A DNA stretch of 7,915 nt from Micropepsaceae bacterium (GCA_025450355.1 JANWHR010000053.1:1-7915); one strand, 5' to 3'; shown: positions 1 through 6,508, counted from the stretch's first letter. Notes: generated by a model not told the origin, from the letters alone. Numbers and translations: made by a program.

Positions 1-496
1 CCGCGTTGTGGTCAGCCTGCGCCAGACGGTTGGCGCCATCGACGGCGGCATGCGGCGGCGTTTTCAGGAACAGCAGCTCACAGGCTCCGGCAATCATAAT
101 CTCCGGTGCAATCCCGGCCCGGTGAGGCGCGGGTGGCTTCGTCACAAACTGCCGGATCAGCGCTTCGATCTGCCCCAGCCTGCGGAAGCTTTCGCTCGCC
201 AGCGCGCGCGCAAAACCCCTGTCGCGAGACTCCAGCGGCGCGGCATCAATCAGCTCCGCGACGGCGCGCTCGAGTGGAATCTTCTTCCGCAGCGCGGCCG
301 AAATCGCCGCCACAGCGGCCCCTCGCGCAGAAACCGCCTCTCCCCTTGAGGGAGCCTGTCGCGCGTCGCGCGACATCTGCCTGGAGTGCGGCGACGCGGG
401 CGCGCCCGCCCCCTTCGTCTCGCTACGCTCGACACTTCGGCCGCGAGGGGGTGAAGAAAGCGCGCCGGATGAGGAGTGATTGCGGGCCAGAATCAA
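1..496 (-). CDS. rsmB: 16S rRNA m5C967 methyltransferase RsmB (Fmu/Sun family), N-terminal part, cut by window edge
   Basis: Reading the minus strand gives an open frame from about 496 to base 1 with no stop. The downstream part has the NusB-like RNA-binding domain of RsmB: ARGAAVAAISAALRKK, then RDRGFARALASESFRRLGQI, then IMIAGACELLFLKTPPHAAV. The SAM-dependent catalytic domain would lie beyond the left edge. The enzyme methylates C967 of 16S rRNA. The start is uncertain. A TTG at 496-494 overlaps the htpX stop (TTGA) and would suit translational coupling. An ATG at 376-374 lies inside a palindrome. If the TTG is used, about 50 residues of low-complexity sequence, including SVERSETKG, precede the domain, and they are encoded by repeat-like DNA (see the repeat entry). 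I favour an operon with htpX. Family assignment is firm; the N-terminus is not. Confidence 0.8.
   Translation of the reverse strand, partial: MILARNHSSSGALSSPPRGRSVERSETKGAGAPASPHSRQMSRDARQAPSRGEAVSARGAAVAAISAALRKKIPLERAVAELIDAAPLESRDRGFARALASESFRRLGQIEALIRQFVTKPPAPHRAGIAPEIMIAGACELLFLKTPPHAAVDGANRLAQADHNA
338..454. repeat. Cluster of palindromes at the 5' end of rsmB, probable dispersed repeat insertion
   Basis: Several inverted repeats are packed together here. CTCCC/GGGAG arms lie at 340-344 and 350-354. A perfect 17-base inverted repeat, GTCGCGCGTCGCGCGAC, lies at 358-374. A perfect 14-base palindrome, GCGGGCGCGCCCGC, lies at 396-409. A longer CCCCCTTCG / CGAGGGGG pair brackets the motif TCTCGCTACGCTCGA. 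This resembles the short palindromic elements dispersed in many alphaproteobacterial genomes; that likeness is from memory, not a search. The rsmB frame stays open through the whole cluster. Confidence 0.55.
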
Positions 497-1374
497 CCCC
501 AGGGGCCGGCTTGCGGCGCCTGCCCCATTTCCTGCGCCATCGCCTGAAGCCGCGCAATGCGGTCCGCCGTTGAAGGATGGGTGGACAACAGACCGGACAG
601 GCCGCCGCCATGGAGCGGATTGACAATGCACAGATGCGCGGTCGCGGGATGCATTTCGGCGGCGACATTTTCCTCCTGCTCCACCCCGGCCGAGATTCGC
701 CGCAACGCGGATGCCAGCCACAACGGCCGGCCCGAAAGCTGCGCGCCGCTGCGATCCGCCTCATATTCACGCGTGCGGCTGATCGCCATCTGCACCAGTG
801 CCGCGGCAAGCGGCGCCAGGATCAGCACGAGCAACGCGCCGATTCCGCCCAGCGGGCTGTTGCGCCGGCCACCTCCGCCACCGAAAAAAAACAGAAAATT
901 CGCGAGCATGGAAATCGCACCCGCGACGGTCGCGGTGATGGTCATGATCAGCGTGTCGCGATTCTTCACATGCGACAATTCGTGCGCCAGCACGCCCGCA
1001 AGTTCCTCCTGATTGAGCCGCTGAAGAATACCCGTTGTGGCGCAAACCGCGGCGTGCTCGGGGCTGCGGCCCGTCGCAAACGCATTCGGCTGTGGGTTGT
1101 CCGCGATATAGACACGCGGCATCGGCAGCCCGGCACTTTGCGACAGCACCCGCACCAGATGCACGAGATCGGGCGCAGTCGTGTCGTCCACCTCCTGCGC
1201 GCGGTACATCGAAAGCACCATCCGGCCGGAATTCCAGTAGGCGAACAGATTGGTTCCAAGCGCGAAGAGGAACGCGATCACCATGCCGGACTGGCCGGCG
1301 ATCAGATAGCCGGCACCGATGAAGATCCCGGTCAGGATGGCCATCAGGATGCCGGTGCGGAAAAGGTTCATCAT
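493..1374 (-). CDS. htpX: HtpX family membrane zinc metalloprotease
   Basis: M48-family integral membrane protease that degrades damaged or misassembled membrane proteins, alongside FtsH. From the ATG at 1374 it is 293 residues, a normal HtpX length. Seen in the sequence: an N-terminal MNLFRTGILMAILTG start followed by two hydrophobic segments (roughly residues 8-26 and 30-47). The zinc motif HELSH is at about 131-135. A second membrane pair is at about 145-165 and 177-198, separated by a glycine-rich loop. SRTREYEADRSGA at about 199-211 carries the third zinc ligand, the first Glu of REYEAD. A TTG six codons upstream (1392) also opens the frame, and an ATG at 1371 is equally plausible because homologues start MNLFRTG. 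No clear Shine-Dalgarno is visible. The stop overlaps the possible TTG start of rsmB. It is divergent from the SdhAF4-like gene across 48 bases. Confidence 0.95.
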   Translation of the reverse strand: MMNLFRTGILMAILTGIFIGAGYLIAGQSGMVIAFLFALGTNLFAYWNSGRMVLSMYRAQEVDDTTAPDLVHLVRVLSQSAGLPMPRVYIADNPQPNAFATGRSPEHAAVCATTGILQRLNQEELAGVLAHELSHVKNRDTLIMTITATVAGAISMLANFLFFFGGGGGRRNSPLGGIGALLVLILAPLAAALVQMAISRTREYEADRSGAQLSGRPLWLASALRRISAGVEQEENVAAEMHPATAHLCIVNPLHGGGLSGLLSTHPSTADRIARLQAMAQEMGQAPQAGPWG

Positions 1375-1422
1375 GGGTTTAGGGATTGCCAACGCGTTTC
1401 ACATTGCACATGTAGGAAATGG
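1375..1422. promoter_or_regulatory. Divergent intergenic spacer between htpX and the SdhAF4-like gene
   Basis: These 48 bases must hold the promoters or leaders of both divergent genes unless the promoters lie inside the opposite coding regions. The rightward gene has a good ribosome-binding site (AGGAA at about 1414-1418, five bases before the ATG). I could not identify convincing -35/-10 boxes for either direction. Confidence 0.35.
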
Positions 1423-1650
1423 ATGAGACCGCGAAAAGGCAAAGCCGTGAGCGAAAGCACTGCGAGTCCTCGGCGCAACCTGCCGCCGGAGGCGCAGCGC
1501 GCATTGGCCGAAGCAGAAGAGCGCCGGCGCGCCGCCGCGGAACGGGAAAAAGCCGGCCTGTCCAAACCGAAGGAAATCGGCGGCCCGCAAGGCCCCGAAC
1601 CCACCCGCTATGGCGACTGGGAACGGAAGGGAATCGCCTCGGATTTCTGA
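1423..1650 (+). CDS. DUF1674 / SdhAF4-like succinate dehydrogenase assembly factor
   Basis: Small soluble protein of 75 residues. The C-terminal signature PKEIGGPQGPEPTRYGDWER followed by KGIASDF is the hallmark of the DUF1674 family, whose mitochondrial member SDHAF4 binds flavinylated SdhA and helps join it to SdhB. A similar role in the bacterial complex II is inferred. The N-terminal half is charged and probably helical (residues about 20-45, rich in Ala, Glu and Arg). I chose the ATG at 1423 because AGGAA sits five bases upstream; a GTG at 1447 is an alternative start. This DUF1674 gene next to htpX and rsmB is an arrangement I know from alphaproteobacteria. The stop is only 8 bases from the stop of the convergent PCu(A)C-like gene. 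A much longer open frame runs upstream of 1423 on this strand, but it is antisense to htpX. Confidence 0.9.
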   Translation: MRPRKGKAVSESTASPRRNLPPEAQRALAEAEERRRAAAEREKAGLSKPKEIGGPQGPEPTRYGDWERKGIASDF

Positions 1651-1658
1651 GCTTCGCT

Positions 1659-2276
1659 TTAGCGTTCGCTGACGCTTGCGGTGGTATCGCCGCGGCGCGC
1701 CGAAGTGGGCGCCGGCATGCTGGTCGCCGCCGGACCAAGAATCTTCACTGCCGTATTTTCGGTTCCGGCCTTGTCAAAATGCAGCGTGATCAGGAAACTG
1801 TCGCCTTCTTTCAGCGGCGCTTTCAACCCCACCAGCTCGAAATAACGCGCGCCTGGCCCGAGATTGACCGTCCCGCCGGCGGGAATATCGATTGCGGGCG
1901 CCGGCATGACGCGCCCCTGCGCCTGGGGCGTGTCTTCACGCAATTCCACCGATTTCGCCATGGCCGAGTCGACGCTGATCAGCCGGTCCGGATCCTTTGC
2001 GCTGACGATGTGCAGATAGACCGGCGCGCTCGTGGCATTGGTCGTTGCCCGCGTCCACGCCTCAGAAACGTCCACATTGGCCTTGGCGGCCATAGCGGCA
2101 GCGCGCGCCTTGGCTGCAACATCATTTGGGACGGTTGTGGGCGGCGCAGGCTTCGCTCCCGGTGCGGGCAGCGGCAACGTCGGCTGCGCCAGCGCGAGCG
2201 ACCCCCACAGGGCAAAAACCACCGCGGCGCCCGTCCAAAGCTTCACTTTTGCATCTGCCTGGCGGCTCTTTCCCAT
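1659..2276 (-). CDS. Exported PCu(A)C-domain (DUF461) protein lacking the usual copper ligands
   Basis: A 205-residue protein with a lysine/arginine-rich N-terminus, a hydrophobic core (about residues 12-29) and a likely signal-peptidase cleavage after SLALA at about 30. A Pro/Ala-rich linker follows. From about 70 to 180 it has the cupredoxin-like PCu(A)C fold: a VELRED strand, IDIPAGGTVNLGPGA, then LVGLKAPLKEGDSFLITLHF. Canonical members are periplasmic copper chaperones that deliver Cu(I) to cytochrome oxidase, using a His after VEL and an HxM motif after PGG. Here these positions are Arg113 and Tyr145-Phe-Glu147, and only Met124 remains of the methionines. Copper binding is therefore doubtful and the function unknown. 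The ATG at 2276 is preferred over the ATG at 2294 because AGAGGAA lies six bases before it. Confidence 0.8.
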   Translation of the reverse strand: MGKSRQADAKVKLWTGAAVVFALWGSLALAQPTLPLPAPGAKPAPPTTVPNDVAAKARAAAMAAKANVDVSEAWTRATTNATSAPVYLHIVSAKDPDRLISVDSAMAKSVELREDTPQAQGRVMPAPAIDIPAGGTVNLGPGARYFELVGLKAPLKEGDSFLITLHFDKAGTENTAVKILGPAATSMPAPTSARRGDTTASVSER

Positions 2277-2425
2277 GGCCTGTTCCTCTCGCATCCTTTA
2301 TCCCGCACCGGAAATCTAGCGTTTGACCGGAAATTTGGTTGCAATCCTGATTGCCGGAACATCCTGTAATATCTGCAAATGTCCTATAGCCCATCGCCTA
2401 GCCTGTGTATGCGGAGAACTGACCG
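2277..2425. promoter_or_regulatory. Divergent intergenic region with repeated ACCGGAAAT motif
   Basis: This 149-base gap separates the PCu(A)C-like gene (leftward) from the two-helix membrane peptide (rightward). It holds ACCGGAAAT at 2307-2315 and again at 2326-2334, 19 bases apart, and a third CCGGAA at 2354-2359. An AT-rich TAATAT at 2367-2372 could be a -10 box for the rightward gene, but no well-spaced -35 box is obvious. A weak ribosome-binding site, GGAG, lies nine bases before the ATG at 2426. Confidence 0.4.
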
Positions 2426-2617
2426 ATGACGGGAAATTTCCTGGTCGCCATTGCCGTCACCGTGGTGGCGATTATCCTCATGTTTGGCCTGTACACGCTG
2501 TGGGCCGGAGGTGAAGTTTCGCGCAACTGGTCGAACCGGCTGATGCGCATGCGGGTGCTGGCGCAGTTCATCGCGGTGCTGATTATTCTGGCCGTGCTCT
2601 ATTTCAGCGGCCGGTAG
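2426..2617 (+). CDS. Twin transmembrane / HIG1-like small membrane protein
   Basis: A 63-residue peptide with two hydrophobic helices (about residues 4-26 and 44-60) and a short basic, polar loop between them. The pattern GLYTLWAGGE...SNRLMRMRVLAQF matches the small alphaproteobacterial 'twin transmembrane protein' family and loosely the HIG1 domain, where an Arg/Gln-rich loop precedes the second helix. HIG1 proteins associate with respiratory complexes (cytochrome oxidase, bc1) in mitochondria, so a respiratory-membrane role is plausible but inferred. It is followed 83 bases later by leuC on the same strand. That spacer shows no clear terminator, so whether the two genes are co-transcribed is open. 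Confidence 0.8.
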   Translation: MTGNFLVAIAVTVVAIILMFGLYTLWAGGEVSRNWSNRLMRMRVLAQFIAVLIILAVLYFSGR

Positions 2618-2700
2618 CAAACACGATCCGGTGATTCAAAGCTCTTGAGCCGCGGCAATAGCTATGTTCATTGGCTTCCCGCAGTTAAGGACTTTTGGGC

Positions 2701-4128
2701 ATGAACGCGCGCAGCGGCAAAACGCTTTACGACAGGATCTGGGAAGACCATCTGGTGCACGAAGCGCCCGGCGAAGCCAGCGTGATCTATGTCGATCGCC
2801 ACCTTGTCCATGAGGTCACCAGCGCGCAGGCTTTCGAGGGTCTGCGCGAATCCGGACGGAAAGTCCGGCGGCCCGGAATGACACTTGCCGTCGCCGACCA
2901 CAACGTGCCGACCACCGATCGCAGGCACGGCATTTCCGACCCGGAATCGGCCTTCAGCGTCGCCACGCTCGAGAACAACGCGCGCGAGTTCGGCATCGAA
3001 TTCTTCGGCATGAACGACATCCGCCAGGGTATCGTGCACATCATCGGGCCGGAACAGGGCTGGACTCTGCCCGGGCTGATCATCGTCTGCGGCGATTCGC
3101 ACACCGCAACGCATGGCGCCTTCGGGTCCCTGGCGTTTGGTGTCGGCACTTCCGAAGTCGAGCATGTGCTGGCAACCCAGACGCTGCTGACCACGCGCGC
3201 GAAGAACATGCGCGTCAGCATCGATGGCCGGCTGCCGCTTGGCGTGACGGCGAAAGACATGATCCTTGCCATCATTGCAAAGATCGGCACCGCGGGCGGA
3301 ACGGGGCACGTCATCGAATATGCCGGCGAGGCGATCCGCGCGTTGTCCATGGAAGGACGCATGACGGTCTGCAACATGTCAATCGAAGCGGGTGCGCGCG
3401 CCGGCCTGATCGCGCCGGACGACACCACCTTCGATTACCTGCGCGGCCGCCCGCGTGCGCCCAAAGGCGGCGCCTGGGAAGCCGCCATCCGGTATTGGCG
3501 AACCCTGAAGACCGACAGCGACGCGCATTTCGACACCGAAGTGCAGCTCGATGCCTCCGGGATTGTCCCCATGGTGACCTGGGGCACAAGTCCCGAACAG
3601 GCCCTGCCAGTCACGGGCGCCGTGCCCGATCCGGCCGCCGAGCGCGATACCAACAAACGCGAGGGCATGTTGCGGGCATTGTCTTACATGGACTTGCGGC
3701 CCGGCATCCCCTTGCAGCAGATCCGCATTGACCGCGCCTTTATTGGTTCGTGTACGAACGGGCGCATCGAGGATCTGCGGGAGGCAGCGATAATCGTCGA
3801 ACATGAACTCTAGCGCGGACACAAGGTCGCGCCGCATGTCGGCGCGATGGTGGTGCCCGGTTCGGGTCTGGTGAAAGAGCAGGCCGAACAGGAAGGGCTT
3901 GACCGCGTATTCCTGGAGGCCGGATTCGAATGGCGCGAAGCCGGCTGTTCGATGTGTCTGGCCATGAACGCCGACCGGCTGGAGCCGGGCCAGCGCTGCG
4001 CCTCAACCTCGAACCGCAATTTCGAGGGCCGGCAAGGCCGTGGCGGACGCACGCATCTGATGAGCCCCGCCATGGCCGCCGCAGCGGCCATCGCCGGCCA
4101 CCTCGCGGATGTGCGGGAGTTTCAGTAA
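2701..4128 (+). pseudogene. leuC: 3-isopropylmalate dehydratase large subunit, interrupted by an in-frame amber codon
   Basis: Large subunit of isopropylmalate isomerase (leucine biosynthesis), an aconitase-family [4Fe-4S] dehydratase working with LeuD. The whole gene is recognisable: TLYDRIWEDHLV near the start, VCGDSHTATHGAFG, IGSCTNGRIEDLR, then after the stop KVAPHV, VVPGSGLVKEQAE, GCSMCLAMN and SNRNFEGRQGRGGRTHL. A TAG at 3811-3813 ends translation after 370 residues. Cys351 lies before it, while the other two cluster cysteines (codons 416 and 419) lie after it, so the truncated protein could not hold the normal cluster. The gap between the first two cysteines is 65 codons, against 60 in E. 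coli LeuC as I recall it, which implies five extra codons around the stop. The ATG at 2701 is chosen because AAGGA lies nine bases upstream; a TTG at 2695 would crowd that site. No leuD is visible in the window. Confidence 0.88.
3799..3813 (+). other. Apparent 15-base insertion carrying an in-frame TAG in leuC
   Basis: Aligned by eye to the family pattern AAEIAKGRKVAP, the local reading AAIIV-EHEL-stop-RGHKVAP has five surplus codons. Removing GAACATGAACTCTAG restores AAIIVRGHKVAP at normal length and in frame. The exact edges can shift by a base or two. No adjacent duplication that would explain it was found. Confidence 0.6.
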
Positions 4129-4130
4129 TT
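4115..4130 (+). promoter_or_regulatory. Ribosome-binding site and defective start of the frnE-like gene
   Basis: GGGAG at 4115-4119 stands five bases before GTA (4125-4127) and eight before ATT (4128-4130). That is ideal Shine-Dalgarno spacing, but neither codon is a standard start. It overlaps the leuC stop TAA (4126-4128). A G in place of the A at 4127 would give a GTG start and keep a leuC stop (TGA). Confidence 0.55.
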
Positions 4131-4781
4131 CACATCCCCATTTCCATCACGTCCGATTTCATCTGCCCGTGGTGTTTCATTGGCGAGCGGCGGCTGGCGC
4201 GCGCCGGGTCGCATCTGTCGCGCGAGTTGGACGAGGAGGTCCACCTTGACATCAGCTGGGGTCCGTTCGAGCTCAACCCGGACTTTCCGCCGGAGGGTAT
4301 CGACCGGCGCGCCTACAGAATCGCGAAATTCGGCAGTTGGGAGAACAGCCAGCGTCTGGACGCGCGCGTTGTTGAGGCCGGCAAGCCGGACGGAGCCGTT
4401 TTCAACTACGACCGGATCACGCGCACGCCAAATACAAGGCGCGCGCATCGGCTCATCTGGTGGGCATCGCATACGGGTCACAATACCGATGGGCTCGCGG
4501 AGCGGCTGTTCCTGGCTTATTTCACCGAGGGACGCGACCTCGCCTCATGCGCGGTACTTGCGCAAATCGCCGCCTCTACGGGTCTGGACGAGCGTGCCAC
4601 CGCGGTATTTCTCGATACGGCTGAGGGCACAAATGAAATCGTCGCCGCCGAGGCGGACGCGTACCGCCGCGGCGTTCACGGCGTGCCCGATTTTCGCATC
4701 GGGTCCATCTCATTTTCCGGCGCGCAGCCGCTGGAAATCATGGCCGAGGCCCTCCGCGCCGCTGCCGCAGCCCTGTCGTAG
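4125..4781 (+). CDS. DsbA/FrnE-family thioredoxin-fold oxidoreductase with no standard start codon
   Basis: About 218 residues, a normal length for the cytoplasmic FrnE-like branch of the DsbA family. No signal peptide is seen, so it probably acts in the cytoplasm as a thiol-disulfide oxidoreductase or isomerase-like protein. Counting from GTA at 4125, the active-site CPWC is at 14-17 in the strand SITSDFICPWCFIG. An alpha-helical insert follows (about 60-170, with RAHRLIWWA and LFLAYFTEGRDL). The cis-proline loop GVHGVPDFRIG is at about 184-193 (Pro188), then ISFSGAQPLEIM, typical of the family C-terminus. No ATG, GTG or TTG occurs near the expected N-terminus, and in-frame starts lie far upstream inside leuC. 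It may initiate at ATT (4128) by coupling to leuC, or it may be start-damaged. It sits directly behind leuC and ends 24 bases from the convergent endonuclease gene. Confidence 0.82.
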   Translation, partial: VIHIPISITSDFICPWCFIGERRLARAGSHLSRELDEEVHLDISWGPFELNPDFPPEGIDRRAYRIAKFGSWENSQRLDARVVEAGKPDGAVFNYDRITRTPNTRRAHRLIWWASHTGHNTDGLAERLFLAYFTEGRDLASCAVLAQIAASTGLDERATAVFLDTAEGTNEIVAAEADAYRRGVHGVPDFRIGSISFSGAQPLEIMAEALRAAAAALS

Positions 4782-4805
4782 ACCATCGCGCAGCCGGGTT
4801 GCTTG

Positions 4806-5543
4806 TCATTTTACCTTTGCAAAGGCCGCGGCTCGGGAGTGAAGAGATACCGCGAAATTCCGAATGCTTAATTCCGCGTTTGGCTGTGCAAACTTGCCGA
4901 GCATTCCTTGAGTCGAAGTGCTCGTGAAAAAACACGCTGAATCGTAGAGTCGCTCGCGGACCATCCGGGAACAAACCAGTTGGTATCGATCTGCATAGCT
5001 CAGCTCCTGAAATGCCTGATCGACGGCGTATGGCTCCAGCCTGACCGATTTTGTCGAGCGCAAGCTGGCCGCGCGCTCCTCCAACATGAACAAGTAGCCA
5101 AGCCAGGGCCTCGTGCTCGGCGCAAAAATGCCCTTGCTGTAGGCCATCCAGAAATCTGACGCGTTTCCAAGCGCTTCCTCAACGCGGGTGTTGAAGTTAT
5201 TCCCAAAGCTGCCAACTTGGCTCTTGACCTCTACGACCGCGATCAGATCGTTGTCGCTCAGTACGACCACATCCCATTCCTTGCAGGGACGAAAATAACC
5301 CGGAAGCGTTCGGTGCTTTTTGACCGTGGTGTGGACGCGCAGCTTCCAATTGGGAAGTTCAGCATTCTCCACAATCGCCGCTATCAAGCGCACGAATCCA
5401 TCGGCGTGCTTGCCTCCTGTGACGGCACTTCTTTCCCCGGCATCTTTCGATCCGGATTTGCTCCCCTGCCTGTCGCGCTGGGCGGAGCGAGTACGCCAAA
5501 AATGCCGAACGGCGTCCGACAGGAGATGGTCGACATCGATCAT
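4806..5543 (-). CDS. PaeR7I/XhoI-family type II restriction endonuclease
   Basis: A 245-residue protein, very close to PaeR7I in length and layout. Visible family landmarks in order: AVRHFWRTRSAQ (11-22), DAGERSAVTGGKHADGF (34-50), LPGYFRPCKEWDVVVLSDN (80-98), AVVEVKSQVGSFGNNFNTR (102-120), PWLGYLFMLEE (146-156) and MVRERLYDSACFF. The PD-(D/E)XK catalytic set is probably Asp91, Glu105 and Lys107 (EWD then VEVK). Characterised relatives cleave CTCGAG, so the same or a related target is likely but inferred. Its ATG overlaps the methyltransferase stop by four bases (ATGA), so the nuclease is translated after the protective enzyme from one message. GC content is lower than in the flanking genes, consistent with transfer. 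It is intact, with no frameshift or stop. Confidence 0.92.
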   Translation of the reverse strand: MIDVDHLLSDAVRHFWRTRSAQRDRQGSKSGSKDAGERSAVTGGKHADGFVRLIAAIVENAELPNWKLRVHTTVKKHRTLPGYFRPCKEWDVVVLSDNDLIAVVEVKSQVGSFGNNFNTRVEEALGNASDFWMAYSKGIFAPSTRPWLGYLFMLEERAASLRSTKSVRLEPYAVDQAFQELSYADRYQLVCSRMVRERLYDSACFFTSTSTQGMLGKFAQPNAELSIRNFAVSLHSRAAAFAKVK

Positions 5544-6508
5544 TGCCTGGTGATCGTCGCCCGGCCGAACAGGCTTCCCGTATCCTGTTCAATTCGCTTT
5601 TCCGCATAGTCCAGGTATTGCGGATCAATTTCGATTCCGATGCTGTTGCGCCCGGCCCTAATAGCCGCGACGGTCGTCGTGCCAGTCCCGAAAAACGGGT
5701 CCATCACGGTATCCCCCACAAAACTGAACATGCGGATCAGGCGCTCAGCGATTTCGACCGGAAAAGGCGCCGGATGATCCTTTGTCGATGCCCCCGTCAC
5801 TCCGGTCCAAATCTGCTGAAACCAGAGCTTGTGCTTCTTGGCGGGAATTACCGACATGATGCGCGTTGGTAGGGAGGGACTTCGATATCCACCTGGCCTG
5901 CGAAGCATCAGAATATATTCAATATCGTTTTTTATCACCGCGTTGGGCTCATATGGCTTTCCCAAAAATCCTCCCCCGTTCCCTTCCACCTCGTAAGCCG
6001 CGTTGGCTATCTTGTGCCAAATGATCGGGGCGAGATTAGAAAATCCGACACGGCGGCAATGTTCCTGAATGCTGGAATGCAACGGAACGACCGTATGCTC
6101 ACCTTTGTTTTCACGGCGGGAGAGACAGACGTCTCCAACAACACAGACGAGCCGCCCGCCTGGCACCAGACACCGGAAACAGTGAGCCCAAACCAAGTCG
6201 AGATTTCTAAGGAAGTCGTCGTAAGCCTCAATGTGCCCCAACTGGCCGGGCGCCTGTTTGTACTTCTTGAGGGTCCAGTATGGCGGCGACGTCACCACGA
6301 GATGGATCGAGTTCGATGGCACAAATTCCAAGTCTCGTGAGTCAGCACCGTACAACCTATGCGATGTGTTTAATTGTGGCAGTGTCGCCTCAATGTCGGC
6401 GATGGCCTTCGCGTCTTTCGCAATACGTGGAAGGTCGGTTTGGTGGTCGTGAATAGTCCCGACGCTGCTCGGTACGGACCGCTCAATTCCAATTTCGATT
6501 TTGCTCAT
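5540..6508 (-). CDS. Beta-class type II DNA methyltransferase (N6-adenine or N4-cytosine), partner of the PaeR7I-like nuclease
   Basis: About 322 residues from the ATG at 6508. Catalytic motif IV TSPPYW is at 73-78, followed by VPGGRLVCVVGDV at 115-127. IWHKIANAAYEVEGNGGGFL at about 163-182 and KPYEPNAVIKNDIEYILML at 184-202 belong to the target-recognition half. ASTKDHPAPFPVEIAERLIR is at 240-259, and the SAM-binding motif I DPFFGTGTT at 270-278. IGIEIDPQYL follows. The order IV before I marks the beta class (PF01555-like). SPPY can serve adenine-N6 or cytosine-N4 methylation, so the modified base is open. It should protect the target of the adjacent endonuclease. The start is uncertain: ATG at 6538 and GTG at 6682 also open the frame, but the extra residues look like spacer and no start has a strong, well-spaced ribosome-binding site. 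Confidence 0.9.
   Translation of the reverse strand: MSKIEIGIERSVPSSVGTIHDHQTDLPRIAKDAKAIADIEATLPQLNTSHRLYGADSRDLEFVPSNSIHLVVTSPPYWTLKKYKQAPGQLGHIEAYDDFLRNLDLVWAHCFRCLVPGGRLVCVVGDVCLSRRENKGEHTVVPLHSSIQEHCRRVGFSNLAPIIWHKIANAAYEVEGNGGGFLGKPYEPNAVIKNDIEYILMLRRPGGYRSPSLPTRIMSVIPAKKHKLWFQQIWTGVTGASTKDHPAPFPVEIAERLIRMFSFVGDTVMDPFFGTGTTTVAAIRAGRNSIGIEIDPQYLDYAEKRIEQDTGSLFGRATITRQ

Noticed and set aside
577..1422. Long plus-strand open frame continuous with the SdhAF4-like gene, antisense to htpX
   Set aside because: Its translation is Arg/His/Gln-rich with no family features, while the opposite strand encodes a clear HtpX; only the last 75 codons (from 1423) are real.
1662..1671. Small inverted repeat AGCGTTCGCT near the sdhAF4/PCu(A)C convergent stops
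   Set aside because: It has a four-base stem only, lies inside the PCu(A)C-like coding end and lacks a T tract; not supportable as a terminator.
1419..2369. Plus-strand open frame of 316 codons
   Set aside because: It is a GC-rich shadow in another frame over the SdhAF4-like gene and antisense to the PCu(A)C-like gene; the composition is Arg-rich and unrecognisable.
2668..3428. Minus-strand open frames over leuC
   Set aside because: The sense strand encodes conserved LeuC residues throughout; the antisense frames carry no recognisable features.
3847..4128. Separate small gene for the C-terminal part of LeuC, starting at ATG 3847
   Set aside because: No Shine-Dalgarno sequence precedes this ATG and the codon is a conserved internal Met of LeuC; it is more simply the rest of the interrupted gene.
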